Source: Nevskia soli DSM 19509 (GTDB taxonomy: Bacteria; Pseudomonadota; Gammaproteobacteria; Nevskiales; Nevskiaceae). From it: 60,844 bases of DNA. Positions 1 through 8,480 of this stretch are shown piece by piece (the first letter of the stretch is position 1; every line of letters begins with the position of its first letter). Both the position numbers and the translations under genes were made by a program. Under the pieces are notes generated by a model. The model worked only from the letters and a program-made list of their open reading frames with translations, was not told the DNA's origin and searched no databases. The stretch spans positions 1 through 60,844 of the forward strand of contig NZ_JONR01000031.1 in NCBI RefSeq assembly GCF_000711955.1, read 5' to 3'.

Positions 1-345
1 CAGGTGCCCGCCGATCTGGATGTGCATGTCGTGATGGACAACTACGGCACGCACAAGACCCCAGCGGTTCGATCCTGGTTTGCTCGCCACCCGCACTTCA
101 AGCCCCACTTCACGCCCACCTCGGCCTCTTGGATCAACCAAGTCGAACGCTGGTTTGCGGACCTGACCCAGAAACAAATCCGGCGCGGGACGCATCGCAG
201 CACGGTGGCGTTGGAAGCCGCCATCCGTGACTACCTGAATACCTACAACAAAAACCCACGGCCATTCGCTTGGACCAAGTCTGCCGACGACATCCTCGCT
301 TCCATTAAGAGATTTTGTCAGCGAACTTATAACTCAGGACACTAG
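1..345 (+). CDS. IS630-family transposase, C-terminal part (cut by window edge)
   Basis: The reading frame is open from base 1 to the TAG at 343-345, so the N-terminus lies outside the window. The visible part holds the last two acidic residues of an IS630/Tc1-mariner DDE core: Asp in VVMDNYGTHK and Glu in NQVERWFADL. The spacing and the C-terminal WTKSADDIL segment are typical of IS630 transposases. The element appears to end at about 342 in TATAACTCAGGACAC, and the stop codon uses the TA that IS630 elements duplicate on insertion. Whether the 5' half is intact cannot be judged here. Confidence 0.85.
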   Translation, partial: QVPADLDVHVVMDNYGTHKTPAVRSWFARHPHFKPHFTPTSASWINQVERWFADLTQKQIRRGTHRSTVALEAAIRDYLNTYNKNPRPFAWTKSADDILASIKRFCQRTYNSGH

Positions 346-409
346 CGCGCGAGGCGTTTAAGTCGCAGATTGAAAATGCGGTTCCGCCTTGAAGGCGGGT
401 CACTTTCTT

Positions 410-1593
410 GAAACCCCTGCATAACTCTTGCTTGTTCTTTGATGCGAAAGCATCGGAGGAGCAGGGAAATGCAAGGCAAGAAAAATCCGCAGCGCAGCTT
501 CCTGGACGCCGAGATCGAGAAGCAGAGTGGGCGTGCCGGCTTTCTGGACCGGGTGGAAGCGGTGATGGACTGGAGCGCGTTGGAGCCCTATTGGGCTCGG
601 CTGTATCGCAAGACCGGCAAGCCGTCCCATCCCCCACTGATCGCCCTCAAGATGCTGCTGTTGCAACACTGGTTCAATGGCCTGTCGGATGAGGACGTGG
701 AATGGCAATGCCGCGACCGGCTGTCGTTCCGCAAGTTTCTCGGCGTCAGTCACGCTGAAGAAATCCCGGACTCCACCACCCTGGTTCGCTTTCGCAAGCG
801 CCTGATCCTGTCCGGGGTCATGCAGATCGTCTTCGATGCGGTGACCGTCCAGCTGGAAGCCCAGCAACTGCTGCTCAAGCGCGGCACGCTGGTGGATGCC
901 ACGATCGTACAGTCGGCCCGCACGCCGCCGCCTAAATGGGAAGACCGGGATGCGCGCGACACCTCGGACCCGGATGCCCGTTGGGCCGCCCGTAACAGCA
1001 GAGCCACCACCCATGGCTACAAGGTGCATGTGGCCGTGGACCAGGGCAGTGAATTGATCCGGGCCTTGAGCATCACTCCGGGCTCGGTCCACGACAGTAC
1101 GCAGATCGACGATCTGCTCAGCGCGGATACCCAAGCGGTCTATGCTGACAAGGCCTACGACAGTGAAGCACGCCGAGCTGAGCTGATCCGCCAAGGGATT
1201 AAGCCGTGCATCCTGCACCGTCCCCGAGCCCACCGGCCATTGAGCCAGGATCAGAAGCGCGAGAACTCGTACTGGATCCCGGTGCGGGCCCAAGTCGAGC
1301 GCATCTTCGCGGACTGGAAGCTGCGTCGCAGCCTGCGACGGGCGCGCTATGTCGGGCTGGCACGCAACACCCTGCATGCCTGGCTGCTGGCCACTGCCCA
1401 CAATCTGAGGCGATGGACTGTCCTGATGCAGGCGTAGTGCCTCCGAAAGGAGGCAATTGGCCTCGATGGAGGCCTCACGGGGATGGAAAAGCAACAACCA
1501 CAGGCGCCTTTCACGCCAAACCATAACTGAAAGTAATCAGTTCAAAAATCCCACATCACGCGGCAAACCCAGCAGTTGTTATGCAGGGGTTTC
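410..1593 (+). mobile_element. IS5-family insertion sequence, complete
   Basis: Inverted ends read GAAACCCCTGCATAAC at 410 and GTTATGCAGGGGTTTC ending at 1593, a perfect 16-bp match. The six bases TTTCTT stand directly outside both ends (404-409 and 1594-1599) and are probably the target duplication. One transposase gene fills the interior. Removing the element and one repeat copy rejoins a palindrome around the target site. Confidence 0.8.
469..1437 (+). CDS. IS5-family transposase
   Basis: 322 residues, full length for IS5-type transposases. An N-terminal dimerisation/DNA-binding region (LIALKMLLLQHW, LSDEDVEWQC) is followed by a DDE core: Asp in LVDATIVQS, Asp in YADKAYDS and Glu in VERIFADWK with the usual downstream basic residues. 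The ATG at 469 is chosen because GGAGGAGCAGGGA lies just upstream; an in-frame TTG at 439 lacks such a site. It is the only gene of the element at 410-1593, and no frameshift is visible, so it may be active. Confidence 0.9.
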   Translation: MQGKKNPQRSFLDAEIEKQSGRAGFLDRVEAVMDWSALEPYWARLYRKTGKPSHPPLIALKMLLLQHWFNGLSDEDVEWQCRDRLSFRKFLGVSHAEEIPDSTTLVRFRKRLILSGVMQIVFDAVTVQLEAQQLLLKRGTLVDATIVQSARTPPPKWEDRDARDTSDPDARWAARNSRATTHGYKVHVAVDQGSELIRALSITPGSVHDSTQIDDLLSADTQAVYADKAYDSEARRAELIRQGIKPCILHRPRAHRPLSQDQKRENSYWIPVRAQVERIFADWKLRRSLRRARYVGLARNTLHAWLLATAHNLRRWTVLMQA

Positions 1594-1783
1594 TTTCTTG
1601 TCTCCAGCGACAAGAAAGTAACCAAAGAAGCGCCGCCCCGGAGCCTGCGCCGAATCATCACCTGCGGTGATGATTCGGTCCCCTGTGCTTCTCGCCCGCG
1701 GCGGGGTTTTCAGACAGGCCATCCCTGGCCTGTCTGAAAACGCTTCGGCATCCCTGCCTCGCCCCGCGCGAAAAACGCGCGGG
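1594..1783. repeat. Palindromic intergenic repeat cluster next to the IS
   Basis: After the IS come TTTCTTGTC and GACAAGAAAGTAACC, then three hairpins: 1651-1677 (12-bp perfect arms CGAATCATCACC, 3-nt loop), 1706-1741 (16-bp perfect arms starting GTTTTCAGACAGG, 4-nt loop) and 1763-1783 (arms CCCGCGCG, loop of five A). No coding sequence is convincing here. Such mosaic palindromes are common extragenic repeats in Xanthomonadales-like genomes. The stretch to 1945 shows nothing else recognisable. Confidence 0.6.
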
Positions 1784-1993
1784 CCTATGTCGCCGCGGAC
1801 TCCGATGCTCGGCGCAGACAACGGGGGGAACATCAAAAGCCAAATCAAAAGCAACGTCAAAAGCGCTTTTAGCCTTCTCTCCCTGCTGCTGCCCTGAGGG
1901 AAGGGAGACACCCCGCCAAGCACAAAACCCGCCCTGGCCTCACAATTGGCGGCTTGCTCCGGTCCCGGAGCCGTTTTGCCATCGGGTACACGT

Positions 1994-3376
1994 GTGGAAG
2001 CCAAGCCGTTTTCGAGTCTGCCCCTGAATCCCGCGCTGTTGCAGGCGCTGGACTCGCTGGAGTTCCGGCAGATGACGCCGATCCAGGAACTCAGCCTGCC
2101 GCCGATGCTGCAGGGCCTGGACGTCATCGGCCAGGCCCGCACCGGCAGCGGCAAGACTGCCGCCTACGGCCTGGGCCTGCTTTCGCGCATCGACCCCACG
2201 CTGCCCAAGACCCAGGCCCTGGTGCTCTGCCCGACGCGCGAGCTGGCCGACCAGATCGCCAAGGAGATCCGCCGCCTCGCGCGCTTCCTGCCCAACGTCA
2301 AGCTCACCATCCTCAGCGGCGGCATCTCCAAGCGGCCGCAGCTCGCCTCGCTGGAGTTCGACCCGCACATCATCGTCGGCATGGCCGGCCGGGTGCAGCA
2401 GCACCTGGAAAAGAACACCCTCAAGCTTGATGCCTTGCGCGTGCTGGTGCTGGACGAAGCCGACCGCATGCTCGATTCCGATTTCGAGGAAGCCAGCCGC
2501 GCCATCGTCGACCAGGCCCCCAAGACCCGCCAGACCCTGTTCTTCTCCGCCACCTTCCCGGACGCCGTGCGCGGCCTCAGCCGCCGCCTGCAGAAGAAGC
2601 CGGTGGAAATCACCATCGACGCCGCCGTCGCCGCGCCCCAGGTGGAACAGACCTTCTTCGAAGTCGACCCCGAGCGCCGCATCGACGCCCTGGCCCACCT
2701 GCTCAGCCTGCACCAGCCCGAGTCCGCCCTGGTCTTCTGCCACACCAAGAAGGACGCGCAGGAAGTGGAGGCCAAACTGGTCAAGCGCGGCTTCTCGGCG
2801 CTGGGCCTGCACGGCGACATCGAGCAGCGCGAGCGCGACGAAGTGCTGGTGCGCTTCGCCAACGGCAGCTGCCGCGTCCTCGTCGCCACCGACGTCGCCG
2901 CCCGCGGCCTCGACATCAAGGACCTCGCCATGGTCATCAGCTACGAGTTGCCGCTGGATGCGGACCTGCACGTCCACCGCGTCGGCCGCACCGGCCGCGC
3001 TGGCCGCAGCGGCGTCGCCATGCACCTGTTTTCCTCGCGCGAGCGCAGCCGCGTCGCCGCCGTCGAACAGCGCCTGGGGATGAAAGCCACCATCGGCAAA
3101 CTCCCCATGTCCGCCCTGGCCCCGGACCGCCCGGTACTCGCCAACGTCGTCACCCTCTGCGTCGACGGCGGCCGCCGCGACAAGCTGCGCCCCGGCGACC
3201 TGCTCGGCGCCCTCACCGGCGACGCCGGCATCGCCAAGGAAGCGGTGGGCAAGATCAGCACCTTCGACACCCGCACCTACTTCGCCATCGACAAGCGCCA
3301 GGCGAAGAACGTGTTGCAGAAATTGCGGGAAGGGAAGATCAAGGGCAAGAACTTTCGCGTGCGGCCGATCGATTGA
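1994..3376 (+). CDS. dbpA: ATP-dependent RNA helicase DbpA
   Basis: A DEAD-box helicase of about 460 residues. Visible motifs in order are the Q motif region MTPIQ, Walker A ARTGSGKT, PTRELA, VLDEADRML, FFSATFP, VFCHTKKD, ATDVAARGLDIK and HRVGRTGRAG. The C-terminal domain (CVDGGRRDKLRPGDLLGAL and KIKGKNFRVR) is the DbpA RNA-binding fold that targets hairpin 92 of 23S rRNA during 50S assembly. Motif Ib is GMAGR where TPGR is usual. The GTG at 1994 fits the family N-terminus best; TTG codons at 1946 and 1976 are alternatives, the latter with GGAG five bases upstream. The gene stands alone. Confidence 0.9.
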   Translation: MEAKPFSSLPLNPALLQALDSLEFRQMTPIQELSLPPMLQGLDVIGQARTGSGKTAAYGLGLLSRIDPTLPKTQALVLCPTRELADQIAKEIRRLARFLPNVKLTILSGGISKRPQLASLEFDPHIIVGMAGRVQQHLEKNTLKLDALRVLVLDEADRMLDSDFEEASRAIVDQAPKTRQTLFFSATFPDAVRGLSRRLQKKPVEITIDAAVAAPQVEQTFFEVDPERRIDALAHLLSLHQPESALVFCHTKKDAQEVEAKLVKRGFSALGLHGDIEQRERDEVLVRFANGSCRVLVATDVAARGLDIKDLAMVISYELPLDADLHVHRVGRTGRAGRSGVAMHLFSSRERSRVAAVEQRLGMKATIGKLPMSALAPDRPVLANVVTLCVDGGRRDKLRPGDLLGALTGDAGIAKEAVGKISTFDTRTYFAIDKRQAKNVLQKLREGKIKGKNFRVRPID

Positions 3377-3461
3377 GTGCAGTGTAGTAGCGCCGCTCGC
3401 CCAGGGATGGTCACGGTAAGTTACTTTAACCTCTTTAATTCCCGCTCCCGAGGAGATCCCT

Positions 3462-4436
3462 GTGTCACGCAATGGCAATATTCTCATTTTTATCACCATC
3501 ATCTGTGCATCGACGGCAAGCCATGCACAAGGACCTATTACAACTTCGCAACTGACGGTAAGCCAAGCCGGCCTGCCGGGCATCACGATTCAACCGTCTT
3601 ATCAAGGGCAATCATTTCCCGGTGTGATTCTGAACTCGCCTGGACAAGGGCTCGTTTTCACCAAGACAGGTGGCGCGGGGGCAGGCCCCGAAGATGCCGC
3701 CGACGTATTTATCAATAGAGCCGCAAGCTATTCGGGTGGAAATTCCAGGTCCGTAAATGCACCGCTCAAGATTGCGGATACGGTGTCAGCGGGTGCGCGC
3801 TCGTATGAATGGTCTCTGTCTTCGATAATGGATAATTCCTCCACGTCGACAGATGCAAGCCAAAACAATGCTGGATATTTCCACACCTACAAGCGTTCAA
3901 GTGGTGCATCGTGGGCCACCACTGAAGAATTGGATGATCTGAATCCGAATCCAATTACTCCCAGCGTCACCGACGAGAAAGACCTTGTCGCTGTTGGCGC
4001 AGATACCTTCGGCGGGAGTCCCGGCGCTCGTGTAATTGAGGACCTTTTTGCAACCTCCTATGACGGCAATCCGGCAACCGTAGCGTGGGGCATCCGACTG
4101 AACACCGACGCGAACACCACAGTTGTTCAGGGTATGCGCTTCAATGGCAATTTCACCCGGGGAATCGATTTTACCGGTGGAAATTTTACCGGCGGGTCTT
4201 TGGTGTTAACCAATGGACAGAAAATCTGCTTTGATGGAACTGCGTGCACGACATACCTGTGGCGAGCCGATGGCGTTCTGTACTATCACACCAGCAACGG
4301 CAACGTAGTATCGATCAACGATATTGGCCAAATCTCGGCGACGGTCTTTTCCACCCCCGCTGGTGTTGGTGTATCTTGTTCTGGTCCACCGACAGCGAAT
4401 TTTGCGGTGGCGAACGGTATCGTCACTCACTGTTGA
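3462..4436 (+). CDS. Secreted protein of unknown function, lower GC than neighbours
   Basis: 324 residues starting with GTG; AGGAG lies six bases upstream. The N-terminus is a classical signal peptide (LIFITIICASTASHA, cut before QG), so the product is exported. The body is rich in Gly, Asn, Ser and Thr. The segment from FNGNFTRGIDFTGG through the YYHTSNGNVVSI region resembles beta-helical C-terminal repeats of phage tail fibres and secreted adhesins. Two cysteine pairs near the end (KICFDGTACT; VSCSG and THC) could form disulfides. Codon and base use is clearly less GC-rich than in dbpA or the RidA gene, suggesting transfer. No specific function can be assigned. Confidence 0.7.
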   Translation: MSRNGNILIFITIICASTASHAQGPITTSQLTVSQAGLPGITIQPSYQGQSFPGVILNSPGQGLVFTKTGGAGAGPEDAADVFINRAASYSGGNSRSVNAPLKIADTVSAGARSYEWSLSSIMDNSSTSTDASQNNAGYFHTYKRSSGASWATTEELDDLNPNPITPSVTDEKDLVAVGADTFGGSPGARVIEDLFATSYDGNPATVAWGIRLNTDANTTVVQGMRFNGNFTRGIDFTGGNFTGGSLVLTNGQKICFDGTACTTYLWRADGVLYYHTSNGNVVSINDIGQISATVFSTPAGVGVSCSGPPTANFAVANGIVTHC

Positions 4437-4444
4437 GCAAGCGT

Positions 4445-4512
4445 AGGGTGCGCACCGCGCACGCGGATGCGCCGACGGTTTCAAGGCGTGATGCCTGCGC
4501 GGTGTGCACCCT
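4445..4512. repeat. REP-like long hairpin between convergent genes
   Basis: A 17-base arm (AGGGTGCGCACCGCGCA) and its complement at 4496-4512 differ at one position and enclose about 34 bases. It lies in the short gap between two convergent genes and may end transcription from both sides. The GTAGGGTGCGC core resembles repeated extragenic palindromes of many proteobacteria. Confidence 0.55.
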
Positions 4513-4519
4513 TCGCCCG

Positions 4520-4999
4520 CTATTTCGCCGCCGTAACCATGATCTCCACCGGCATTCCCGGCCGCCACAGTTGAGGCGACAACAGGCACACGCGCGCCGG
4601 GGAGTTCTTGGGGTCTACCCATTCGTTCCAGGCGTCGTTGTGCTCGGCGAAGTGTCGCATGTCGGTCAACCAGATCTGGGCGGCGAGAAGCTTCGATTTG
4701 TCTGTTCCGGCCTTCGCCAGTAGCGTATCGATGCGCGCGGTGATCTGGCGTGTTTGATCCTTGATGTCGCCCAGTTTCTCCGGGTTTGCCGTGATGCCGG
4801 AAATGTAGGCGATGCCACCGTGAACCACGGCGAAGCTGATCAGCGGCACGCCGGAAATGGCGGGCGTGGGCTCGTAACGTTCAATGCCCGAGGGTTGTCC
4901 TTCCTGATCGCTTTCCTTGGGATGATCCGCCGCATGTGCCGAGAACGGCAACGTGGCTGCTGCCCCACCGATTGCCGCGATGAATTCACGTCGCTCCAT
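4520..4999 (-). CDS. Exported RidA/YjgF-family protein
   Basis: 159 residues. The N-terminus MERREFIAAIGGAAATL with an AHA cleavage site looks like a twin-arginine signal (RREF). The rest is one RidA/YER057c domain: VVHGGIAYISGITA, QTRQITARIDTLLAKAG, and the C-terminal SPARVCLLSPQL...PVEIMVTA, which contains the conserved Arg of the family. Cytosolic RidA deaminates reactive enamines and imines. An exported member probably acts on another substrate, which I cannot name. It faces the preceding gene tail to tail. Confidence 0.85.
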   Translation of the reverse strand: MERREFIAAIGGAAATLPFSAHAADHPKESDQEGQPSGIERYEPTPAISGVPLISFAVVHGGIAYISGITANPEKLGDIKDQTRQITARIDTLLAKAGTDKSKLLAAQIWLTDMRHFAEHNDAWNEWVDPKNSPARVCLLSPQLWRPGMPVEIMVTAAK

Positions 5000-5059
5000 G
5001 GCCCCGTCTGCGGATTGGCAAGGGCTGTAGCCTGGCAGAACTCCAGTTCAGTTCACGCG

Positions 5060-5122
5060 AGTTGGGATGAAGCTTGCGCAGGCTGGGATGAAGCCCACGC
5101 GGTCTGGGACGAAGCGCACCAG
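5060..5122. repeat. Three 21-bp tandem repeats
   Basis: Three consecutive 21-base units occur at 5060-5080, 5081-5101 and 5102-5122, built around TGGGATGAAGC. In one frame they would encode a repeated Trp-Asp-Glu-Ala heptad, but that frame runs antisense through the RidA gene and has no start support. The rest of 5000-5437 shows no feature. Confidence 0.6.
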
Positions 5123-5437
5123 ATCCCAGCCTCTTGCGCCGCCCTTGATGGCCTGGGCGGCGAGCAATAAGGGGCAGAGTGCCCGGTCCGCGCCCACGCG
5201 CAGAATCCGCCAGCTCTGCCTGGATCGGTAGGCAGCGACGGGATACGGCGGTCAATGCAGGCGCCGTGAGTCGTGCCGCAAGTGTTTGATACCGACCGCT
5301 TTCCCATGCCGTTAGAAATGCGTTAGGACAGCGTGAAGACGCGCTCCGCCGGTTGCGCTCCAATCGACACGACGATCATTCAACGGGAGAACTGGGATGC
5401 GCAATATGGCGGCGTTGGTCATTGGCGGAAATCCGAC

Positions 5438-6013
5438 ATGATCTACAGGGGCGTGATTACCTCGCTCGGCGATTACGCTGAGCTGACTACCCAGATCGTC
5501 CACATCGACGGCCATGGGCAGGCGCGTTCGGGTATGTACGATACGCAGAAAGAGCGCTTCATCAACGGCATGACCATCGGCGGCAAGACGTTCGGCCGCG
5601 TTTCGTGCGCCGCCAACCTTTATCCCTTCCTGGAGGTCGGCAAGGAGGCAGAGATCTACACCTGGATGCATCCCTTCCTGGGCCTGCCGCCGATCCGCAC
5701 CGGCATCATCGGCATCGTCTACCCCGGCGAGAAGCGCGCCTATGTCTCCGGGTTGTTCCAGATGGGGATGTCGCTCTTGCTGCTGGCCTGCCTTCCTCTG
5801 CTCTGGTTGATTCCCGGCATCATCGCCGGGATGCTGGTGGGGGGAATCGTCGGGGGCCTGGTGGGGTCCCCCTCCCTTACATTCCTGATCAACATCTTCG
5901 TCGCGGGCGTTGTGACCTTCTCGCCCTGGCTCGCCGGGATCTGGATGCTCTGGACGCAGAGCCGCCTTCGTATGGCGCACCCCTACGCCACGACACCGGC
6001 TCTGCGCGGCTAG
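5438..6013 (+). CDS. Membrane protein of unknown function
   Basis: 191 residues from the ATG at 5438, preceded by GGCGGA; an in-frame GTG at 5333 would add a weak-looking leader. The first 110 residues are soluble (IYRGVITSLGDYAEL; KTFGRVSCAANLYP; EIYTWMHPFLG), followed by two hydrophobic stretches, QMGMSLLLLACLPLLWLIPG with a Gly-rich continuation, and LTFLINIFVAGVVTFSPWLA. I do not recognise the family. The TAG stop coincides with the first bases of a MITE-like element at 6011. Confidence 0.55.
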   Translation: MIYRGVITSLGDYAELTTQIVHIDGHGQARSGMYDTQKERFINGMTIGGKTFGRVSCAANLYPFLEVGKEAEIYTWMHPFLGLPPIRTGIIGIVYPGEKRAYVSGLFQMGMSLLLLACLPLLWLIPGIIAGMLVGGIVGGLVGSPSLTFLINIFVAGVVTFSPWLAGIWMLWTQSRLRMAHPYATTPALRG

Positions 6014-6132
6014 AGCATTTTCGATTCAGATGCGGACATATCATGAGCCGCTCAAAAGCGGCTCATCGCCTCTCCCTTCGGTCGCGGAGGGAGAGGGGAC
6101 AACTTGTAGGCAACTAAACGAAAAATGCTCTA
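6011..6132. mobile_element. MITE-like element with TA-bounded inverted ends
   Basis: The ends TAGAGCATTTTCG (6011-6023) and CGAAAAATGCTCTA (6119-6132) are inverted repeats with one base of slippage, each beginning with TA as in IS630/Tc1-type insertions. Inside are two hairpins: TGAGCCGCT paired around CAAA (about 6044-6065) and CCTCTCCCT paired with AGGGAGAGG (6069-6096). At 122 bp without coding capacity it looks like a non-autonomous element. Its ends do not match the IS630 end seen near base 342. Confidence 0.55.
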
Positions 6133-6591
6133 GCGGCGAAGGCCGCAGGGGCCGGCGCGTTCAATCCACACGGACAGGAACGCTGCCACGGGCAAGCTGA
6201 AAGGTTTCCTTCCCGGATGCTCGCGCTGAGCTCATCGCCGCGCTGGCGCTGACGGACGCCGCGATGCCCGCGACCCGCTCGCTGGCGGCGGCAACTACGG
6301 CGATGAGCGACAAACCATGCATCGGGTAAAAATGCCCGGCGGCAAATCCTTCCCGCTTTCGATTGGCGGTAGGCGTCACGGTAGGTCGTATCAGCTCCAA
6401 TGCGGCCATAGACGCGGTGACTGTTGATCGCCGGGTCGTTCCCTCTCATCGAACCGTTGTTTGTCGGCGCGTCCTGCTGTTGGCAGAGCCGGAAAAAGGC
6501 TTGCCGGCTGCATTGATCTAACGGTTTGCGGTCTTGCGGAGGGAGCAGCAGCTCGCTATTGATCGGACTTGTTCGCGGGCCAGCGAACTGC
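6133..6591. other. Gap without a confident gene
   Basis: About 460 bases between the MITE-like element and the next gene. An 82-codon minus-strand frame (6161-6409) is open, but it has no ribosome-binding site or family resemblance that I can see. It could be a gene remnant. Nothing else stands out. Confidence 0.4.
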
Positions 6592-7833
6592 TTATTGCCC
6601 GCTGAACAGCCGCGCGTGAATGCTGTCGTATTGCTGTATGCCGTGGGATGTCCCCTCCCCCCAGGCCACGACGAAGTCGCCGTAGCCGTCGACGGCAACC
6701 GTGGGCGCCACGCTGGCGCTGCTGACCTGGATCACGCCGCCTTCGGCTACGGCCGCGGCGGAATAGCGCTGCGCGACGATGCCGCTGCCGGTCGCCGTGG
6801 CGAGGACGAACTCGCCATCGGGCTGCATGCTGACCGGACCGATGAGGGAGCCGATGGCCTTGGCTGCGCCCAGCGCCTTGCCTGCCGCGGTATAGCCTTG
6901 TGCCACCAGGCTATAGGGGCCGTTGGGACCGCCCTCGGACCAGAAGATGGTGAAGTTGCCGGCGGCATCGGCGGCGAGGTTCAGGTGGTAGGGGAATTTG
7001 TCGCTCAGGGGTTTGACCTCGGCCTTCAGCCCCCGCTGTATGCCGCTGGCGTTATAGCGCTTGTACTCGATGGTATGGCGGTAGAGGTTCTCGTTGATCC
7101 AGGCTACGACGAAGTTGCCGTCGGCGTCCACGACCACGGCCTGGGGGCCGCCGCCAGTGACGAGCAGGTCGGGCGGATCGGATTCCACCAGGAAGGCCGG
7201 ACCCTTGGCGGCGCCGCTGCTGGCATAGCGCCGCGCATAAATGGAGCGGGAGCCGGCCGCGGCTTCGGCGGAGTCCGGAACGACGACGTCGAAATAGGCA
7301 CCTTGGCTCCAGGCGAGGACGAAGTCGCCTCCGGCATCCATGGCAACGGACGGCTGGCTGGCGAAACCCAGGCCGGCGAGCTTGGGCACGGAAGCCACGG
7401 TGATCGGCGCGCCGAGCGCAGTGCCGTTCGCCGCATAGCGCTGCGCCTGGATGCGGAAGCTCAAGGTGGCCGCGTCCGAACTGGTGGAAGCGACCACGAA
7501 ATCGCCGGCAGTGTCCATTGCCACGGCCGGCGCCGTGGCCGGCAGGGCGTGGGCGAGGGGGATCGCGAATTCGGGGCCCTTCGCCGTGCCGCTCGGGTCA
7601 TACAGCCTGGCGTAGATGCCCTGGCTGGAGCCGTTGCGCGCCCAGGCGATGACGATGTCGCCGACGCCGTCGCGCGCCGCGCTGGGCATGGAGAAGAGGG
7701 TTCCGCTGCCGGAGTCGACCTGGAATTCGGCGGTCAGCGGGTCGCCGGGGGCAGCGTAGCTTGCAGGCACCTGTAAAAAAAACATTGCGGCTGCAATGGT
7801 CGCTGCGGACGCCGAACGGTATGCGGTTTTCAT
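6592..7833 (-). CDS. Secreted repeat protein, propeller-like
   Basis: 413 residues from the ATG at 7833, which has GGGGAG upstream (the frame stays open to 7923 without a better start). A signal peptide ends at ASYA before APGDP. The mature protein repeats a unit of about 50 residues with the core GDFVVAW or GDFVLAW, followed by IYARRY/AQRY and then ASG.A.G. At least six units can be followed. Such repeats are usual in secreted bacterial proteins predicted to form beta-propellers. Catalytic residues are not evident, and the function is unknown. Confidence 0.75.
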   Translation of the reverse strand: MKTAYRSASAATIAAAMFFLQVPASYAAPGDPLTAEFQVDSGSGTLFSMPSAARDGVGDIVIAWARNGSSQGIYARLYDPSGTAKGPEFAIPLAHALPATAPAVAMDTAGDFVVASTSSDAATLSFRIQAQRYAANGTALGAPITVASVPKLAGLGFASQPSVAMDAGGDFVLAWSQGAYFDVVVPDSAEAAAGSRSIYARRYASSGAAKGPAFLVESDPPDLLVTGGGPQAVVVDADGNFVVAWINENLYRHTIEYKRYNASGIQRGLKAEVKPLSDKFPYHLNLAADAAGNFTIFWSEGGPNGPYSLVAQGYTAAGKALGAAKAIGSLIGPVSMQPDGEFVLATATGSGIVAQRYSAAAVAEGGVIQVSSASVAPTVAVDGYGDFVVAWGEGTSHGIQQYDSIHARLFSGQ

Positions 7834-8480
7834 GCTGTGACTCCCCTGAGCACTGCTTTTGGCGACTTTTTCTGATTCCGGTCGCTTTTTTTCACTGTAT
7901 GCCCGGGCGGGATAGGGATGCAAATACCCGTCCTGAAATCAGCATGCTTGCCCCCCGTGCGCATTCGCCAGCCGGTCACTTTACCGCCCGCAACCGCGGC
8001 GGCCATTGGAGTGGGAAAGATCAGTGTTGGAAAAGCAGGCAACCAAGGAATTGGCGCCGCAGAACAACAACATTCTGTCTGCACGACCAGTCGTTTCGCC
8101 TCTGTCATTAATCCAGATAGGGCTTTTTTGTCTGGTACATGAACGGCCTCCGTATTTATCCGCGCGATTCAACTAAACGGCCCCTTGCGTCAGGTGTTCT
8201 TCTGCTGGCCTTCTGCACTTGCTATGTATTTTCAGGGCGCGGTGTATGCGTGGATCACGGGTTCGCGGCCATTGGCCGATAAATTTTTAAATCGGCCCTT
8301 TCTGCTCAAAATGTCATCCGCATCGGGGGCGGTTTTTTTCATTAAATTTCGGAGCGACTATTACAAAGGCTTCCGCCCTCCCTGACGCCGGAGACGCCCG
8401 ATCTCCGCGAGCACGCGCATTGCGAAACAAAGTCCCCGCGTACCGTAATCCCGTCAGGTTGCCGGGCTGCACTTGCCAAT
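7834..8480. other. Long divergent intergenic region
   Basis: About 650 bases, less GC-rich than the flanks, separate two divergent genes. A 66-codon frame at 8185-8385 has no ribosome-binding site and no family signature, so I do not call it. CCGC...GCGG followed by seven T (about 8320-8338) might be a weak terminator on the plus strand. The promoter of the secreted repeat protein should lie near 7850-7920. Confidence 0.4.

Noticed and set aside
1667..1897. Open frame across the palindromic repeats after the IS
   Set aside because: It is built from hairpin sequence, has no ribosome-binding site and no family signature; extragenic repeats often leave such frames open.
4754..5170. Plus-strand frame with a repeated Trp-Asp-Glu-Ala unit
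   Set aside because: It runs antisense through the RidA-like gene and its repeats come from the 21-bp DNA repeat; no start support.
6161..6409. 82-codon minus-strand frame in the gap after the MITE-like element
   Set aside because: No ribosome-binding site or recognisable family. It may be a decayed fragment but cannot be supported.
6526..7776. Long plus-strand frame opposite the secreted repeat protein
   Set aside because: It is the antisense shadow of a gene with a clear signal peptide and repeats; long antisense frames are expected at this GC.
8185..8385. 66-codon plus-strand frame in the long divergent gap
   Set aside because: No ribosome-binding site, odd composition and no similarity that I recognise.
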